This document shows positions 1 through 8,424 of a DNA stretch of 64,000 nucleotides, one piece after another. The DNA is from Burkholderiales bacterium (GTDB taxonomy: Bacteria; Pseudomonadota; Gammaproteobacteria; Burkholderiales; Nitrosomonadaceae). The stretch is taken from NCBI GenBank assembly GCA_024235795.1, contig JACKLR010000001.1, positions 558,001 to 622,000 of the forward strand, read 5' to 3'. The position numbers and the translations under genes were made by a program. How positions within the stretch are numbered: the stretch's first letter is position 1; the number at the start of each line of letters is the position of its first letter. The notes beneath the pieces were generated by a model. That model searched no databases, was not told the origin of the DNA, and was given only the letters and a program-made list of their open reading frames with translations.

Positions 1-1155
1 ATCACGCGCCATCTGCACAATTTCTCGACTCGTCGTACCTCGCACAATCGAGTCATCAACAAGCAAAACATTTTTACCTTTAAACTCAATACTCATTGCA
101 TTTAGCTTTTGGCGCACTGACTTTTTACGTAGTTGCTGCCCCGGCATAATAAATGTTCGACCAACATAGCGATTCTTGATAAACCCTTCACGAAAATCCA
201 CCCCTAATTTATTGGCAAGTTGTAGTGCACTTGGTCGGCTTGAATCGGGTATTGGAATAACCACATCGATATCAAGATGACGCATGGACCGCTTAATTTT
301 CTCAGCCAGAGACACACCCATATTCAATCTGGTCTCATAAACAGAAACACCGTCAATCATAGAGTCCGGTCTCGCCAGATAAACATACTCGAATATGCAG
401 GGATTCAGTGCTGTCTCGCTAGCACATTGTTTACTAAAGAAATTGCCTGCCTCATCTATAAAAATGGCCTCACCAGGCGCAATATCCCGAATCAGTTGGA
501 ACCCGAGTGTATCCAGTGCAACACTTTCAGAAGCAACCAGGTACTCACTGCTTTTTTCAGATTCAATCTTCCCAAACACCAGCGGGCGAATTCCATGGGG
601 ATCACGAAATGCCAAAAGGCCATAGCCAGCAATCATTGCTACAACTGCATAGGCACCCTCACATCGCCTATGAACACCCCTAACTGCAGCAAATATAATA
701 TCAGGGTCAAGATGGCAATTGCCGGTACTTTCCTGTAATTCATGCGCCAGCACATTCAATAAAACTTCTGAATCTGAATGCGTATTCACATGCCGCAAAT
801 CTGTTCGAAATAATTCCTGGTTCAGCTGCTCTGCATTTGTAAGATTACCATTATGGCCCAAAACGATACCAAAAGGTGAATTCACATAAAATGGCTGTGC
901 TTCTGCGGAAGATTTAGATGACCCAGCCGTAGGATAACGCACATGTCCGATACCCATATTGCCCAGCAATGCACGCATATTCCGGGTGCGAAAAACATCG
1001 CGAACCAAGCCCATTCCCTTATGCATATGAAACGTGTTTCCTTGGGCCGTTACGATACCACCAGCATCCTGCCCACGATGTTGCAGCATCAGCAAACCGT
1101 CATAAAGTAATTGATTGGCCGGCGATTTTGCAACGATACCGAGAATTCCGCACAT
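1..1155 (-). CDS. purF: Amidophosphoribosyltransferase, 3' end outside window
   Basis: Catalyses the first committed step of purine synthesis, moving the amide nitrogen of glutamine onto PRPP. The frame reads 385 residues from the ATG at 1155 and is still open at base 1, so roughly the last quarter is missing. It begins MCGILGIV, which gives the N-terminal nucleophile Cys2 of class II glutamine amidotransferases with no propeptide. The PRPP-binding motif VDDSIVRGTT lies near residue 366. It follows cvpA by about 75 bp on the same strand, the usual cvpA-purF pairing. Identification is firm; only the C-terminus cannot be judged. Confidence 0.97.
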   Translation of the reverse strand, partial: MCGILGIVAKSPANQLLYDGLLMLQHRGQDAGGIVTAQGNTFHMHKGMGLVRDVFRTRNMRALLGNMGIGHVRYPTAGSSKSSAEAQPFYVNSPFGIVLGHNGNLTNAEQLNQELFRTDLRHVNTHSDSEVLLNVLAHELQESTGNCHLDPDIIFAAVRGVHRRCEGAYAVVAMIAGYGLLAFRDPHGIRPLVFGKIESEKSSEYLVASESVALDTLGFQLIRDIAPGEAIFIDEAGNFFSKQCASETALNPCIFEYVYLARPDSMIDGVSVYETRLNMGVSLAEKIKRSMRHLDIDVVIPIPDSSRPSALQLANKLGVDFREGFIKNRYVGRTFIMPGQQLRKKSVRQKLNAMSIEFKGKNVLLVDDSIVRGTTSREIVQMARD

Positions 1156-1229
1156 TTTCCTACTCCATCAATACAATAAATGACAATAAAAACCAAAAAT
1201 TATTTGATAAAGGTGACAATAAATCTTTA

Positions 1230-1748
1230 TCAATTGTGCTGTGTAATTTCCTCTTTTTTTTCATAACTAATATGTTTAGACAAATCATTGGGCAGCCAAG
1301 GCTTGACCTGCATGGCCATTACTTCCAACGTTGGGCTTAACACAGCTTGCCGCCATAAAGACTGCTGTGGCAATGCGGTCAGGCCGGCAATCAAAACCAA
1401 TGTCATTACAACGATCAATGCGCGAGCAAATCCGAAAAAAGCTCCCAGGAGTCGATCTATAAACCCTAGACCCACATTCTTAATTAATGCGTTTAGCAAC
1501 ATGGTAATCATAACGGTGACTATTAATGTTGCAATAAAAACCAGAATAAATGCTGCAATAATGCGTAACGATTCCCCGCTTAGTTCTGGTGGTATATAAG
1601 GCTCAAAATCGTAAGCAAAAGTACTTGCGGCAATAAAAGCAATTACCCATCCTGCAATAGATAAAACTTCGCGTACCAAGCCTCGTACGATACTTAAAAT
1701 GATTGATATAAAAAATATCCCTAGAACAACATAGTCAAAAATGGTCAT
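1230..1748 (-). CDS. cvpA: CvpA family membrane protein
   Basis: Small integral inner-membrane protein of the CvpA family (colicin V production), almost always next to purF. Its biochemical role is poorly defined. I chose the ATG at 1748, giving 172 residues starting MTIFDYVVLG, which is the family's usual N-terminus; the frame can be extended to a TTG at 1769 but this adds an atypical leader. Four hydrophobic segments are visible, including the first at residues 5-22 and one around IIAAFILVFIATLIVTVMI. Located between dedD and purF, all on the minus strand. Confidence 0.92.
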   Translation of the reverse strand: MTIFDYVVLGIFFISIILSIVRGLVREVLSIAGWVIAFIAASTFAYDFEPYIPPELSGESLRIIAAFILVFIATLIVTVMITMLLNALIKNVGLGFIDRLLGAFFGFARALIVVMTLVLIAGLTALPQQSLWRQAVLSPTLEVMAMQVKPWLPNDLSKHISYEKKEEITQHN

Positions 1749-1828
1749 TGAAAAGAAAACCCTACTCAATAAATTTACTATTTAGTCCAACATTACCAAA
1801 AAGCAATTGGATGTTTATAGTTCTTTTA

Positions 1829-2509
1829 TTATTTAGGTGTCACGACACCATCAAGTCCCTGCCCTTTAAGCTTTTCCAGCTCGTTTTCTGCAGCCATACG
1901 ATTTGAAAAAGGACCGATACGAACACGTGTCATTACATTGCCGTTGAGTATATGTGTTTCGGTAAAAGCATTAATACCATTCGACTTAAGATTGTTTAAC
2001 TGCTGTTGCGCTTTCGATTTATCGGAAAACGCGCCTAACTGTATAACATATTCTTCCATGGCTCGACTCGGCTGTTTTATATTTTCAGCTTGAACAATTT
2101 CTAACCGAGGTTTAATCCCAGGAATAGGAATATGACCTTTTTTAGCATTTTCATCATGCGCTTTGTCTGATTCACTCATCTGATCGAGCGACTGAAGAAC
2201 ATCAGAAAAATCAGGTGAAAAGTCAGTTGATAATTCAGTCTGATCGAATGCCTGACCAATATTGTTTTGCGGAAAGTTTTCCGACGGTAATACTAAAGGA
2301 GGTATTTCAGTAATATCTTCTTTTGGAAACAGATGGATATCGATTTCATGCGTTTCCGCGTCCGGCTTAGGTTCGTCAAATATCATAGGCAAAATAATTA
2401 TCGCCGTCACAACCAATACAACTGCGCCAACCAGACGGCGCCTGGCACGCTTTCTAAGTAATAATTCTTCTTCAGTGATATTTTTATTCATTTTTAAATA
2501 TCCAAGCAT
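1829..2509 (-). CDS. dedD: SPOR domain cell-division protein, DedD-like
   Basis: Single-pass inner-membrane protein (226 aa) with a basic cytoplasmic N-terminus, one membrane span at about residues 26-44, a long acidic periplasmic linker and a C-terminal SPOR domain from about residue 150 that contains YVIQLGAFSDKSKAQ and RVRIGPF. SPOR domains bind denuded peptidoglycan at the septum. The ATG at 2509 overlaps the folC stop codon by one base (TAATG), which suggests translational coupling and supports this start; a second ATG at 2491 (MNKNITEE) is possible. Position between folC and cvpA matches DedD. Confidence 0.88.
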   Translation of the reverse strand: MLGYLKMNKNITEEELLLRKRARRRLVGAVVLVVTAIIILPMIFDEPKPDAETHEIDIHLFPKEDITEIPPLVLPSENFPQNNIGQAFDQTELSTDFSPDFSDVLQSLDQMSESDKAHDENAKKGHIPIPGIKPRLEIVQAENIKQPSRAMEEYVIQLGAFSDKSKAQQQLNNLKSNGINAFTETHILNGNVMTRVRIGPFSNRMAAENELEKLKGQGLDGVVTPK

Positions 2510-3810
2510 TACTGCCCATTTACTTTTTGCTGATCTCGCAACACTGCACCTACTGTATAGAACGAACCAAGCACACAGATTCTATCACTTTTATCAGCAT
2601 GTTCACAGGCAAATGAATAAGCTGTAATAATATCTTCAAACTCATGAATGATGTGGTTGTCTGGGGTAATATTCAGCTTGTAAAGATTTTGCAATAACTC
2701 GTGGGTACTCGCACCTCTGGATGCATCAATGGGTGACAATAACCAAACATTGACATGATTCTTGAGCGCCTGTATCACCCCTGAAATATCTTTATCCTTA
2801 AGCATAGCAATAATTGCAAAGGTTTTCCCTGAAGGTTGTGTCATTTCAAGGTTTTTTGCCAATACCAGTGCTGCTGCTGGATTATGGGCAACATCCAAAA
2901 CAATCATAGGTTGACAAGATAATACCTGGAATCTTCCAGGCAAAAGAACATTTATTAATCCTTGACGAATTGCCTGTATATTAACGGGTAACTGTTCGCA
3001 GAGCATCTCTATGGTCATGAGACAAACACTGGCATTCTCGAGTTGTTTTAAACCACGCACTGCGGGTAGCGGTAAGGTATGACACCAACCTTTCTGGCTC
3101 CAGAAATCCCATTGACCATCTTTCTGAACAAACCCGAAGTCCTGACCAATTAAGTTCAGCTTTGCATTAATTTTTTGTGCATATTGTTTTACCCCTGCCG
3201 GCAATTCTACTTCAGCACATACAGCTGGCTTGTTTTTCCTAAAAATTCCTGCTTTTTCATAGCCAATGGCCTCGCGTGAATCGCCTAGATAGTCCTGGTG
3301 ATCCAAGTCAACACTAGTGAGGATAGCACAGTCAGCATCGAAAATATTAACAGCGTCTAAACGCCCCCCTAATCCCACTTCAAGTATGGCGACGTCAACA
3401 TGCTCGGCAATGAATAAATGCATCGCCGTCAATGTGACGAATTCAAAATATGTTAACGAAATACCACTTTTTTTTCTTGCCTGTTCAATTAGCGTAAAAG
3501 CCAAGAGTAATTGCTCGTCAACAACTTCTTTTTGCTGAATACGTATACGCTCGTTAAAACTAACCAGATGTGGCGAGGTATAGCATCCAACACGATATCC
3601 GGCCGCAGTTAGAATTGACTCCAGTATTGCACAAACGGAACCTTTTCCATTTGTTCCACCTACAGTGATCACTGGAAAAAAAGGCGTTAATCCTAATTCA
3701 GCGCGAACCCGGTCCACACGCTCAAGTCCCAGATCAATTGTCTTAGAATGAAGCTGCTCTAGATACGCCAGCCAGCCTTTGAGTGAATTACCAGTAGGGT
3801 CAGGATGCAT
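2509..3810 (-). CDS. folC: Dihydrofolate synthase / folylpolyglutamate synthase
   Basis: Mur-ligase-family enzyme (433 aa) that adds glutamate to dihydropteroate and polyglutamylates folates, using ATP. The P-loop GTNGKGS is at residues 52-58, followed by the folate-binding stretch YTSPHLVSFNERIRI. The aspartate and histidine-rich region around DHQDYLG and the DVAHNPAA motif are typical of the central and C-terminal domains. Length matches the family. It lies downstream of accD with an 82-bp gap and is coupled to dedD. Confidence 0.96.
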   Translation of the reverse strand: MHPDPTGNSLKGWLAYLEQLHSKTIDLGLERVDRVRAELGLTPFFPVITVGGTNGKGSVCAILESILTAAGYRVGCYTSPHLVSFNERIRIQQKEVVDEQLLLAFTLIEQARKKSGISLTYFEFVTLTAMHLFIAEHVDVAILEVGLGGRLDAVNIFDADCAILTSVDLDHQDYLGDSREAIGYEKAGIFRKNKPAVCAEVELPAGVKQYAQKINAKLNLIGQDFGFVQKDGQWDFWSQKGWCHTLPLPAVRGLKQLENASVCLMTIEMLCEQLPVNIQAIRQGLINVLLPGRFQVLSCQPMIVLDVAHNPAAALVLAKNLEMTQPSGKTFAIIAMLKDKDISGVIQALKNHVNVWLLSPIDASRGASTHELLQNLYKLNITPDNHIIHEFEDIITAYSFACEHADKSDRICVLGSFYTVGAVLRDQQKVNGQ

Positions 3811-3892
3811 TAGTTGTACAATTCTTCATTCAATACACAAAAATCAGATGTAATTGAGCAAAGGAACAATGGCAATTTCAGGCACTATTTAT

Positions 3893-4771
3893 CTAGGCTG
3901 ATATCGATACCGGCACAGGATTGCGCATGAGCAATGTGCACAGATTTGCAATTTTTTCACGCATTTGCCTGCGGTCAATAATCATATCGACCGCACCATG
4001 CTCCAACAAAAATTCGGCGCGTTGAAAGCCCTCCGGCAATTTCTGGCGTACTGTCTGTTCGATAACGCGAGGACCTGCAAAGCCAATCAGGGCACCCGGC
4101 TCGGCTACTACGACATCGCCAATAAAAGCAAAGCTTGCAGACACACCCCCCATAGTTGGATCGGTAAGCACAGAAATAAAGGGGAGTTTTTCTCGGCTTA
4201 AACGAGTTAGTGCCGCAGATGTTTTTGCCATTTGCATCAATGAATACAACCCCTCTTGCATACGTGCCCCGCCACTGGCACTAAAGCAAACAAATGGTCT
4301 TTGATGATTTATGCAGGTATTTACACCGCGGACAAAACGTTCACCAACAACCGAACCCATAGAGCCGCCCATAAATCCGAATTCAAAAACAGCAACAACC
4401 AGAGGTATGGACAGAATGCTGCCCTTCATAACAATTAAAGAATCATCTTCCTCCACACTGGATTTGGCCTGTGACAAGCGATCGACATAACGTTTACTAT
4501 CTTTGAACTTCAAGGGGTCCGTCGGCTGTACTTCAGCACCAATTTCTTGCCGATCCTTTTCATCGAGAAGATAATCAATACGTGTTCTGGCTGAAATACG
4601 ATTATGATAATCACAACGCGGACAAACATTCAGATTCTTTACCAAATCAGTATAATAAAGAACAGCTTCGCAAGAGCTACACTTGCTCCAGAGCCCTTCT
4701 GGAACAATTTTCTTTTCACCGTTTTCTTTACGTTTTATCTTAGGCGGTATTATATTCTGGAACCAACTCAT
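3893..4771 (-). CDS. accD: Acetyl-CoA carboxylase carboxyltransferase beta subunit
   Basis: Beta half of the carboxyltransferase that makes malonyl-CoA for fatty acid synthesis; pairs with AccA, which is not in this window. The N-terminal zinc ribbon is complete, with Cys31, Cys34, Cys50 and Cys53. The crotonase-fold carboxyltransferase domain follows, with SASGGARMQEG and the stretch GGVSASFAFIGDV. At 292 aa it has normal length. It sits 27 bp downstream of trpA, the conserved trpA-accD-folC arrangement. Confidence 0.97.
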   Translation of the reverse strand: MSWFQNIIPPKIKRKENGEKKIVPEGLWSKCSSCEAVLYYTDLVKNLNVCPRCDYHNRISARTRIDYLLDEKDRQEIGAEVQPTDPLKFKDSKRYVDRLSQAKSSVEEDDSLIVMKGSILSIPLVVAVFEFGFMGGSMGSVVGERFVRGVNTCINHQRPFVCFSASGGARMQEGLYSLMQMAKTSAALTRLSREKLPFISVLTDPTMGGVSASFAFIGDVVVAEPGALIGFAGPRVIEQTVRQKLPEGFQRAEFLLEHGAVDMIIDRRQMREKIANLCTLLMRNPVPVSISA

Positions 4772-4798
4772 AAATACGTTCTCTACATTGATGCAAAA

Positions 4799-5611
4799 CT
4801 AGTTCTGATCGCGTTTAGCATCTATAGCCATACGCATACTCGCGATCAAGTTTCCAACATTATTCAATATCTCTGATCGAGACGAATGTTCTATTTCTTC
4901 GATGATCCGACTGCCAATAACAACAGCATCAGCTAATTCTGCTACAGCTGCAGCTGTTGCCCCATCACGTATTCCAAAACCTACCCCAATCGGAATCGAT
5001 AACAAAGCCCGCAATTTTGCCAGCATGGATTCTACATCTCTCAAGTTAAGATGTGACGCACCAGTCACACCCTTTAATGAAACATAATAAATATATCCCT
5101 TTGCCAGTTTTGCGACGTGTTCAATGCGCAATTGGGTGGTAGTTGGCGATAATAAAAATATAGCGTCCATCCCATGTTGCTCAAGACATTTGACCCACTC
5201 TTCACATTCTTCCGGCGGATAATCGACTGTCAACACGCCATCAACTCCGGCATCTTTTGCTTTTACAGCGAAATTCTCATAACCCATCGCTTCCACAGGA
5301 TTTGCATAACCCATTAAAACAACGGGCGTATAAGTATTTTTTTGCCTGAATTTCGCAACCATATCGAACACATTTATCAAACTCACATGGTGCTTCAAGG
5401 CGCGCTCGGAAGAACGTTGTATCGTTGGCCCATCAGCCATCGGATCGGAGAACGGGACGCCAAGCTCAATAATATCCGAGCCTTCATCGACCATACAGTG
5501 CATTAAATCGACAGTTAATGCCGGATCTGGATCCCCTGCTGTAATAAAAGGAATGAGTGCTTTTTTACGATTAGACTGCAAAACTGCAAATGTTTGCGCT
5601 ATGCGATTCAT
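4799..5611 (-). CDS. trpA: Tryptophan synthase alpha subunit
   Basis: Cleaves indole-3-glycerol phosphate to indole and glyceraldehyde-3-phosphate; the indole is channelled to TrpB. The catalytic pair is visible as Glu49 and Asp60 in IELGVPFSDPMADGP, identical in numbering to E. coli. The phosphate-binding loop GFGIRDG is present near residue 211. 270 aa, normal length. Separated from trpB by about 100 bp with no obvious terminator. Confidence 0.97.
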   Translation of the reverse strand: MNRIAQTFAVLQSNRKKALIPFITAGDPDPALTVDLMHCMVDEGSDIIELGVPFSDPMADGPTIQRSSERALKHHVSLINVFDMVAKFRQKNTYTPVVLMGYANPVEAMGYENFAVKAKDAGVDGVLTVDYPPEECEEWVKCLEQHGMDAIFLLSPTTTQLRIEHVAKLAKGYIYYVSLKGVTGASHLNLRDVESMLAKLRALLSIPIGVGFGIRDGATAAAVAELADAVVIGSRIIEEIEHSSRSEILNNVGNLIASMRMAIDAKRDQN

Positions 5612-5712
5612 ACTATTTTAAAAGTTATTTGAATTTTAGAATGCAAACCGAAGATGTTTTGTTTATGGGTTTCACATGTGATGATAAATAAACATTGTGC
5701 AGCCAGAAATTT

Positions 5713-6912
5713 TCAAAGTGAAATTCCAGACATTTGCGCAACTGTCGCCATATCTTTGTCGCCACGCCCGGAAAGATTTACTAACAGCAATTTATCTTTA
5801 GCAAGTGTTGGTGCAAGTTTAGCTGCATAAGCTAGGGCATGGCTGGATTCAAGTGCAGGCATAATACCTTCCAAACGACATAATGCATGAAATGCTTCCA
5901 GCGCTTCATCATCGGTTATACCTACGTATTCAGCGCGATGAATATCCTTCAACCAGGCATGTTCGGGACCTACACCAGGATAGTCTAGGCCGGCGGATAT
6001 AGAATGTGTTTCAATAATCTGCCCGTTATCATCCTGAATTAAATAAGTACGATTCCCGTGAAGCACGCCAGGCTTACCCTTTGTTAACGTGGCTGCATGC
6101 TGGTTTGTATCCAGGCCTTTACCAGCGGCTTCTACACCCACCATTTGCACTGCATTATCATCAATATATGGATAAAACAATCCAATTGCATTGGACCCGC
6201 CGCCTACACATGCAATTAACACATCAGGTTGTCTTCCGTAACCTTCCTGCATTTGAATCTTTGCTTCTTTACCAATAACCGTTTGAAAATCACGGACCAT
6301 CATCGGATAAGGATGCGGTCCGGCAACAGTGCCGATAATATAAAAGGTATCTTCAACATGTGTCACCCAGTCGCGCATGGCTTCATTAAGCGCATCTTTT
6401 AGCGTACGAGAGCCTGATTCAACGGGAACGACCTCAGCGCCCAGTAGTTTCATTCGATAAACATTGGTAGCCTGGCGCCTGACATCTTCAGAACCCATAT
6501 AAACAACGCATTGCATACCATACCTTGCCGCTACTGTTGCAGTGGCCACACCATGCTGCCCGGCACCAGTTTCAGCAATAACACGATTTTTCCCCATACG
6601 GCGCGCAAGCAATGCCTGTCCAATTGTATTATTAACTTTATGAGCACCGGTATGATTTAGATCTTCGCGCTTTAAAAGAATCTGGGCGCCTCCGAGATGT
6701 TCAGACCAACGTTTGGCATGATAAATTGGACTTGGTCGTCCAACATAATGCTTTAATTCATAAGTAAATTCTTTCTGGAACGCATCATCATTTCGATATT
6801 GTTCATACTGTTCACGCAATTCATCTAGTGCTGAAATCAACGTTTCTGCAACAAACACACCGCCATAAGGACCAAAATGGCCACTCTTATTCGGCAAGTC
6901 ATAAACATTCAC
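5713..6912 (-). CDS. trpB: Tryptophan synthase beta subunit
   Basis: PLP enzyme (399 aa) that condenses indole with serine. The PLP lysine is Lys92 in HTGAHKVNN, and the catalytic-glutamate region reads AETGAGQHGVA. The glycine-rich phosphate loop CVGGGSNAIG is intact. Its ATG overlaps the trpF stop by 4 bp, so trpF and trpB are probably translationally coupled. Confidence 0.98.
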   Translation of the reverse strand: MNVYDLPNKSGHFGPYGGVFVAETLISALDELREQYEQYRNDDAFQKEFTYELKHYVGRPSPIYHAKRWSEHLGGAQILLKREDLNHTGAHKVNNTIGQALLARRMGKNRVIAETGAGQHGVATATVAARYGMQCVVYMGSEDVRRQATNVYRMKLLGAEVVPVESGSRTLKDALNEAMRDWVTHVEDTFYIIGTVAGPHPYPMMVRDFQTVIGKEAKIQMQEGYGRQPDVLIACVGGGSNAIGLFYPYIDDNAVQMVGVEAAGKGLDTNQHAATLTKGKPGVLHGNRTYLIQDDNGQIIETHSISAGLDYPGVGPEHAWLKDIHRAEYVGITDDEALEAFHALCRLEGIMPALESSHALAYAAKLAPTLAKDKLLLVNLSGRGDKDMATVAQMSGISL

Positions 6913-7526
6913 TTTTCTAAAACCCCTTGCATGAAAGCAGAAATTTTTTGTTCATCTTTAATACCTTTAGTCACTTCAACACCGCTTGAAACATCCACTG
7001 CCCAAGGGCGGACTTGATTAATGGCTGCTGAAACATTATCGGCATTCAATCCACCGGATAAAATTAACGGTAATGGCAATTGCATAGGAATCAAACGCCA
7101 ATCAAATACATGCCCCGTACCACCGGGCATATTTTTTGCATATGTATCCAGCAGCAATCCCTTTGCAGTATTATACCGAGTAGCATATTGTAACAAATCT
7201 ATGCCGTCCTTGACGCGAATTGCCTTAATATAGGGCAAAGAAAATTGTTCACAAAAACCAGGTTCTTCATCTCCATGAAATTGCAATAAGCCCAATTTCG
7301 CCGTTGATGCAGTTTCTAAAACCCAATCACGATCAGGATCAACATAAACACCCACAGTGCTGATAAATGCAGGTATTTCTGCTGATATTTCTCGCGCTCT
7401 TTGTGGTGTCACATAGCGCGCACTTTTCGGCCAGAAAACAAATCCTATTGCATCCGCACCCAAATTCACTGCTGACACAGCATCCTCAACACGTGTGATA
7501 CCGCATATTTTTACACGAACTGACAT
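6909..7526 (-). CDS. trpF: Phosphoribosylanthranilate isomerase
   Basis: Third-step enzyme of tryptophan synthesis, a free-standing (beta/alpha)8 barrel of 205 aa. The catalytic Cys8 is in VKICGITR and the catalytic Asp is in LLLDTY. The C-terminal phosphate-binding motif LSGGLNADNV and VDVSSGVE are present. Follows truA by 24 bp and overlaps trpB by 4 bp. Confidence 0.96.
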   Translation of the reverse strand: MSVRVKICGITRVEDAVSAVNLGADAIGFVFWPKSARYVTPQRAREISAEIPAFISTVGVYVDPDRDWVLETASTAKLGLLQFHGDEEPGFCEQFSLPYIKAIRVKDGIDLLQYATRYNTAKGLLLDTYAKNMPGGTGHVFDWRLIPMQLPLPLILSGGLNADNVSAAINQVRPWAVDVSSGVEVTKGIKDEQKISAFMQGVLEK

Positions 7527-7550
7527 AAAATAAATTAAAGGAAGTAAATA

Positions 7551-8348
7551 TTACTTTATTCTGGGGTAATCATTAAAAATTGATTTCTCATTTATCTGCG
7601 GTAAATTCCATTCCGGATCATACTCAATGCCAGTTAAATACAACCCTGTTGCTGAGAATGTAGGGGGAGCAGACGTACGGTCACAACTTTCTAGTAATGT
7701 TTGTATCCAATCGGGAGAGTGCTTTCCTTTACCAATGTATAAAAGACATCCGACTATATTCCGTACCATATGATGTAAAAAAGCATTTGCGCATAAATCA
7801 AAAATTATTATGTTACCACGACATGATATATCCAGTCGTGTCAGTGTACGTACAGGTGACTTTGCTTGACATTCAGCTGCTCGAAAAGCTGAAAAATCAT
7901 GCTCACCGATTAAAATTCGAGAACTATCTTGCATTTTTTTGAGATCAAGTGGCTGATGAAACCAACCCACTTTTTGTGAATGTATGCCCGGCCGAATGGG
8001 ATGATTGAGCAATAAATACTGATAACAACGTGCACGTGCACTAAATCGCGCGTGAAAATGGCCAGATATTTTGTTTGCCCAGAGCACTGCAATATCTTTT
8101 GGCAAAAAAGCATTGACACCACGTATCCATGCCGTCAACGGGCGTTTAGCTGAAGTGTCAAAATGAGCAACCTGATACAATGCATGCACACCCGCATCAG
8201 TCCTTCCGGCTGTCACAACATGGATTTTTTCATTGGCAACCTGGGATAAGGCAAATTCGAGCTTGTCTTGTATCGAGCAACCGAGCGGCTGGCTCTGCCA
8301 GCCGCAATAATCGCTTCCATTGTATTCAAGAATGAGTACAATTCTCAC
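7551..8348 (-). CDS. truA: tRNA pseudouridine(38-40) synthase
   Basis: Converts uridines 38-40 of the tRNA anticodon arm to pseudouridine. The catalytic aspartate is Asp51 in AGRTDAGVHA. 265 aa, usual length, with the family motifs FLHHMVRNIVG near the C-terminus. The start codon at 8348 is GTG (MRIVLILEYNG), the first residues matching the family. Gene order fimV-truA-trpF is the common arrangement in this group. Confidence 0.96.
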   Translation of the reverse strand: MRIVLILEYNGSDYCGWQSQPLGCSIQDKLEFALSQVANEKIHVVTAGRTDAGVHALYQVAHFDTSAKRPLTAWIRGVNAFLPKDIAVLWANKISGHFHARFSARARCYQYLLLNHPIRPGIHSQKVGWFHQPLDLKKMQDSSRILIGEHDFSAFRAAECQAKSPVRTLTRLDISCRGNIIIFDLCANAFLHHMVRNIVGCLLYIGKGKHSPDWIQTLLESCDRTSAPPTFSATGLYLTGIEYDPEWNLPQINEKSIFNDYPRIK

Positions 8349-8424
8349 AACATCATTGTGAACAATTTCAGGCTACACGGTTGAACGAATACATTAAGAA
8401 TAAATATATATCGAATTAATGATG

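Noticed and set aside
969..1340. 123-codon plus-strand frame across the purF-cvpA junction
   Set aside because: Antisense to the purF N-terminus and cvpA C-terminus, both of which are clear.
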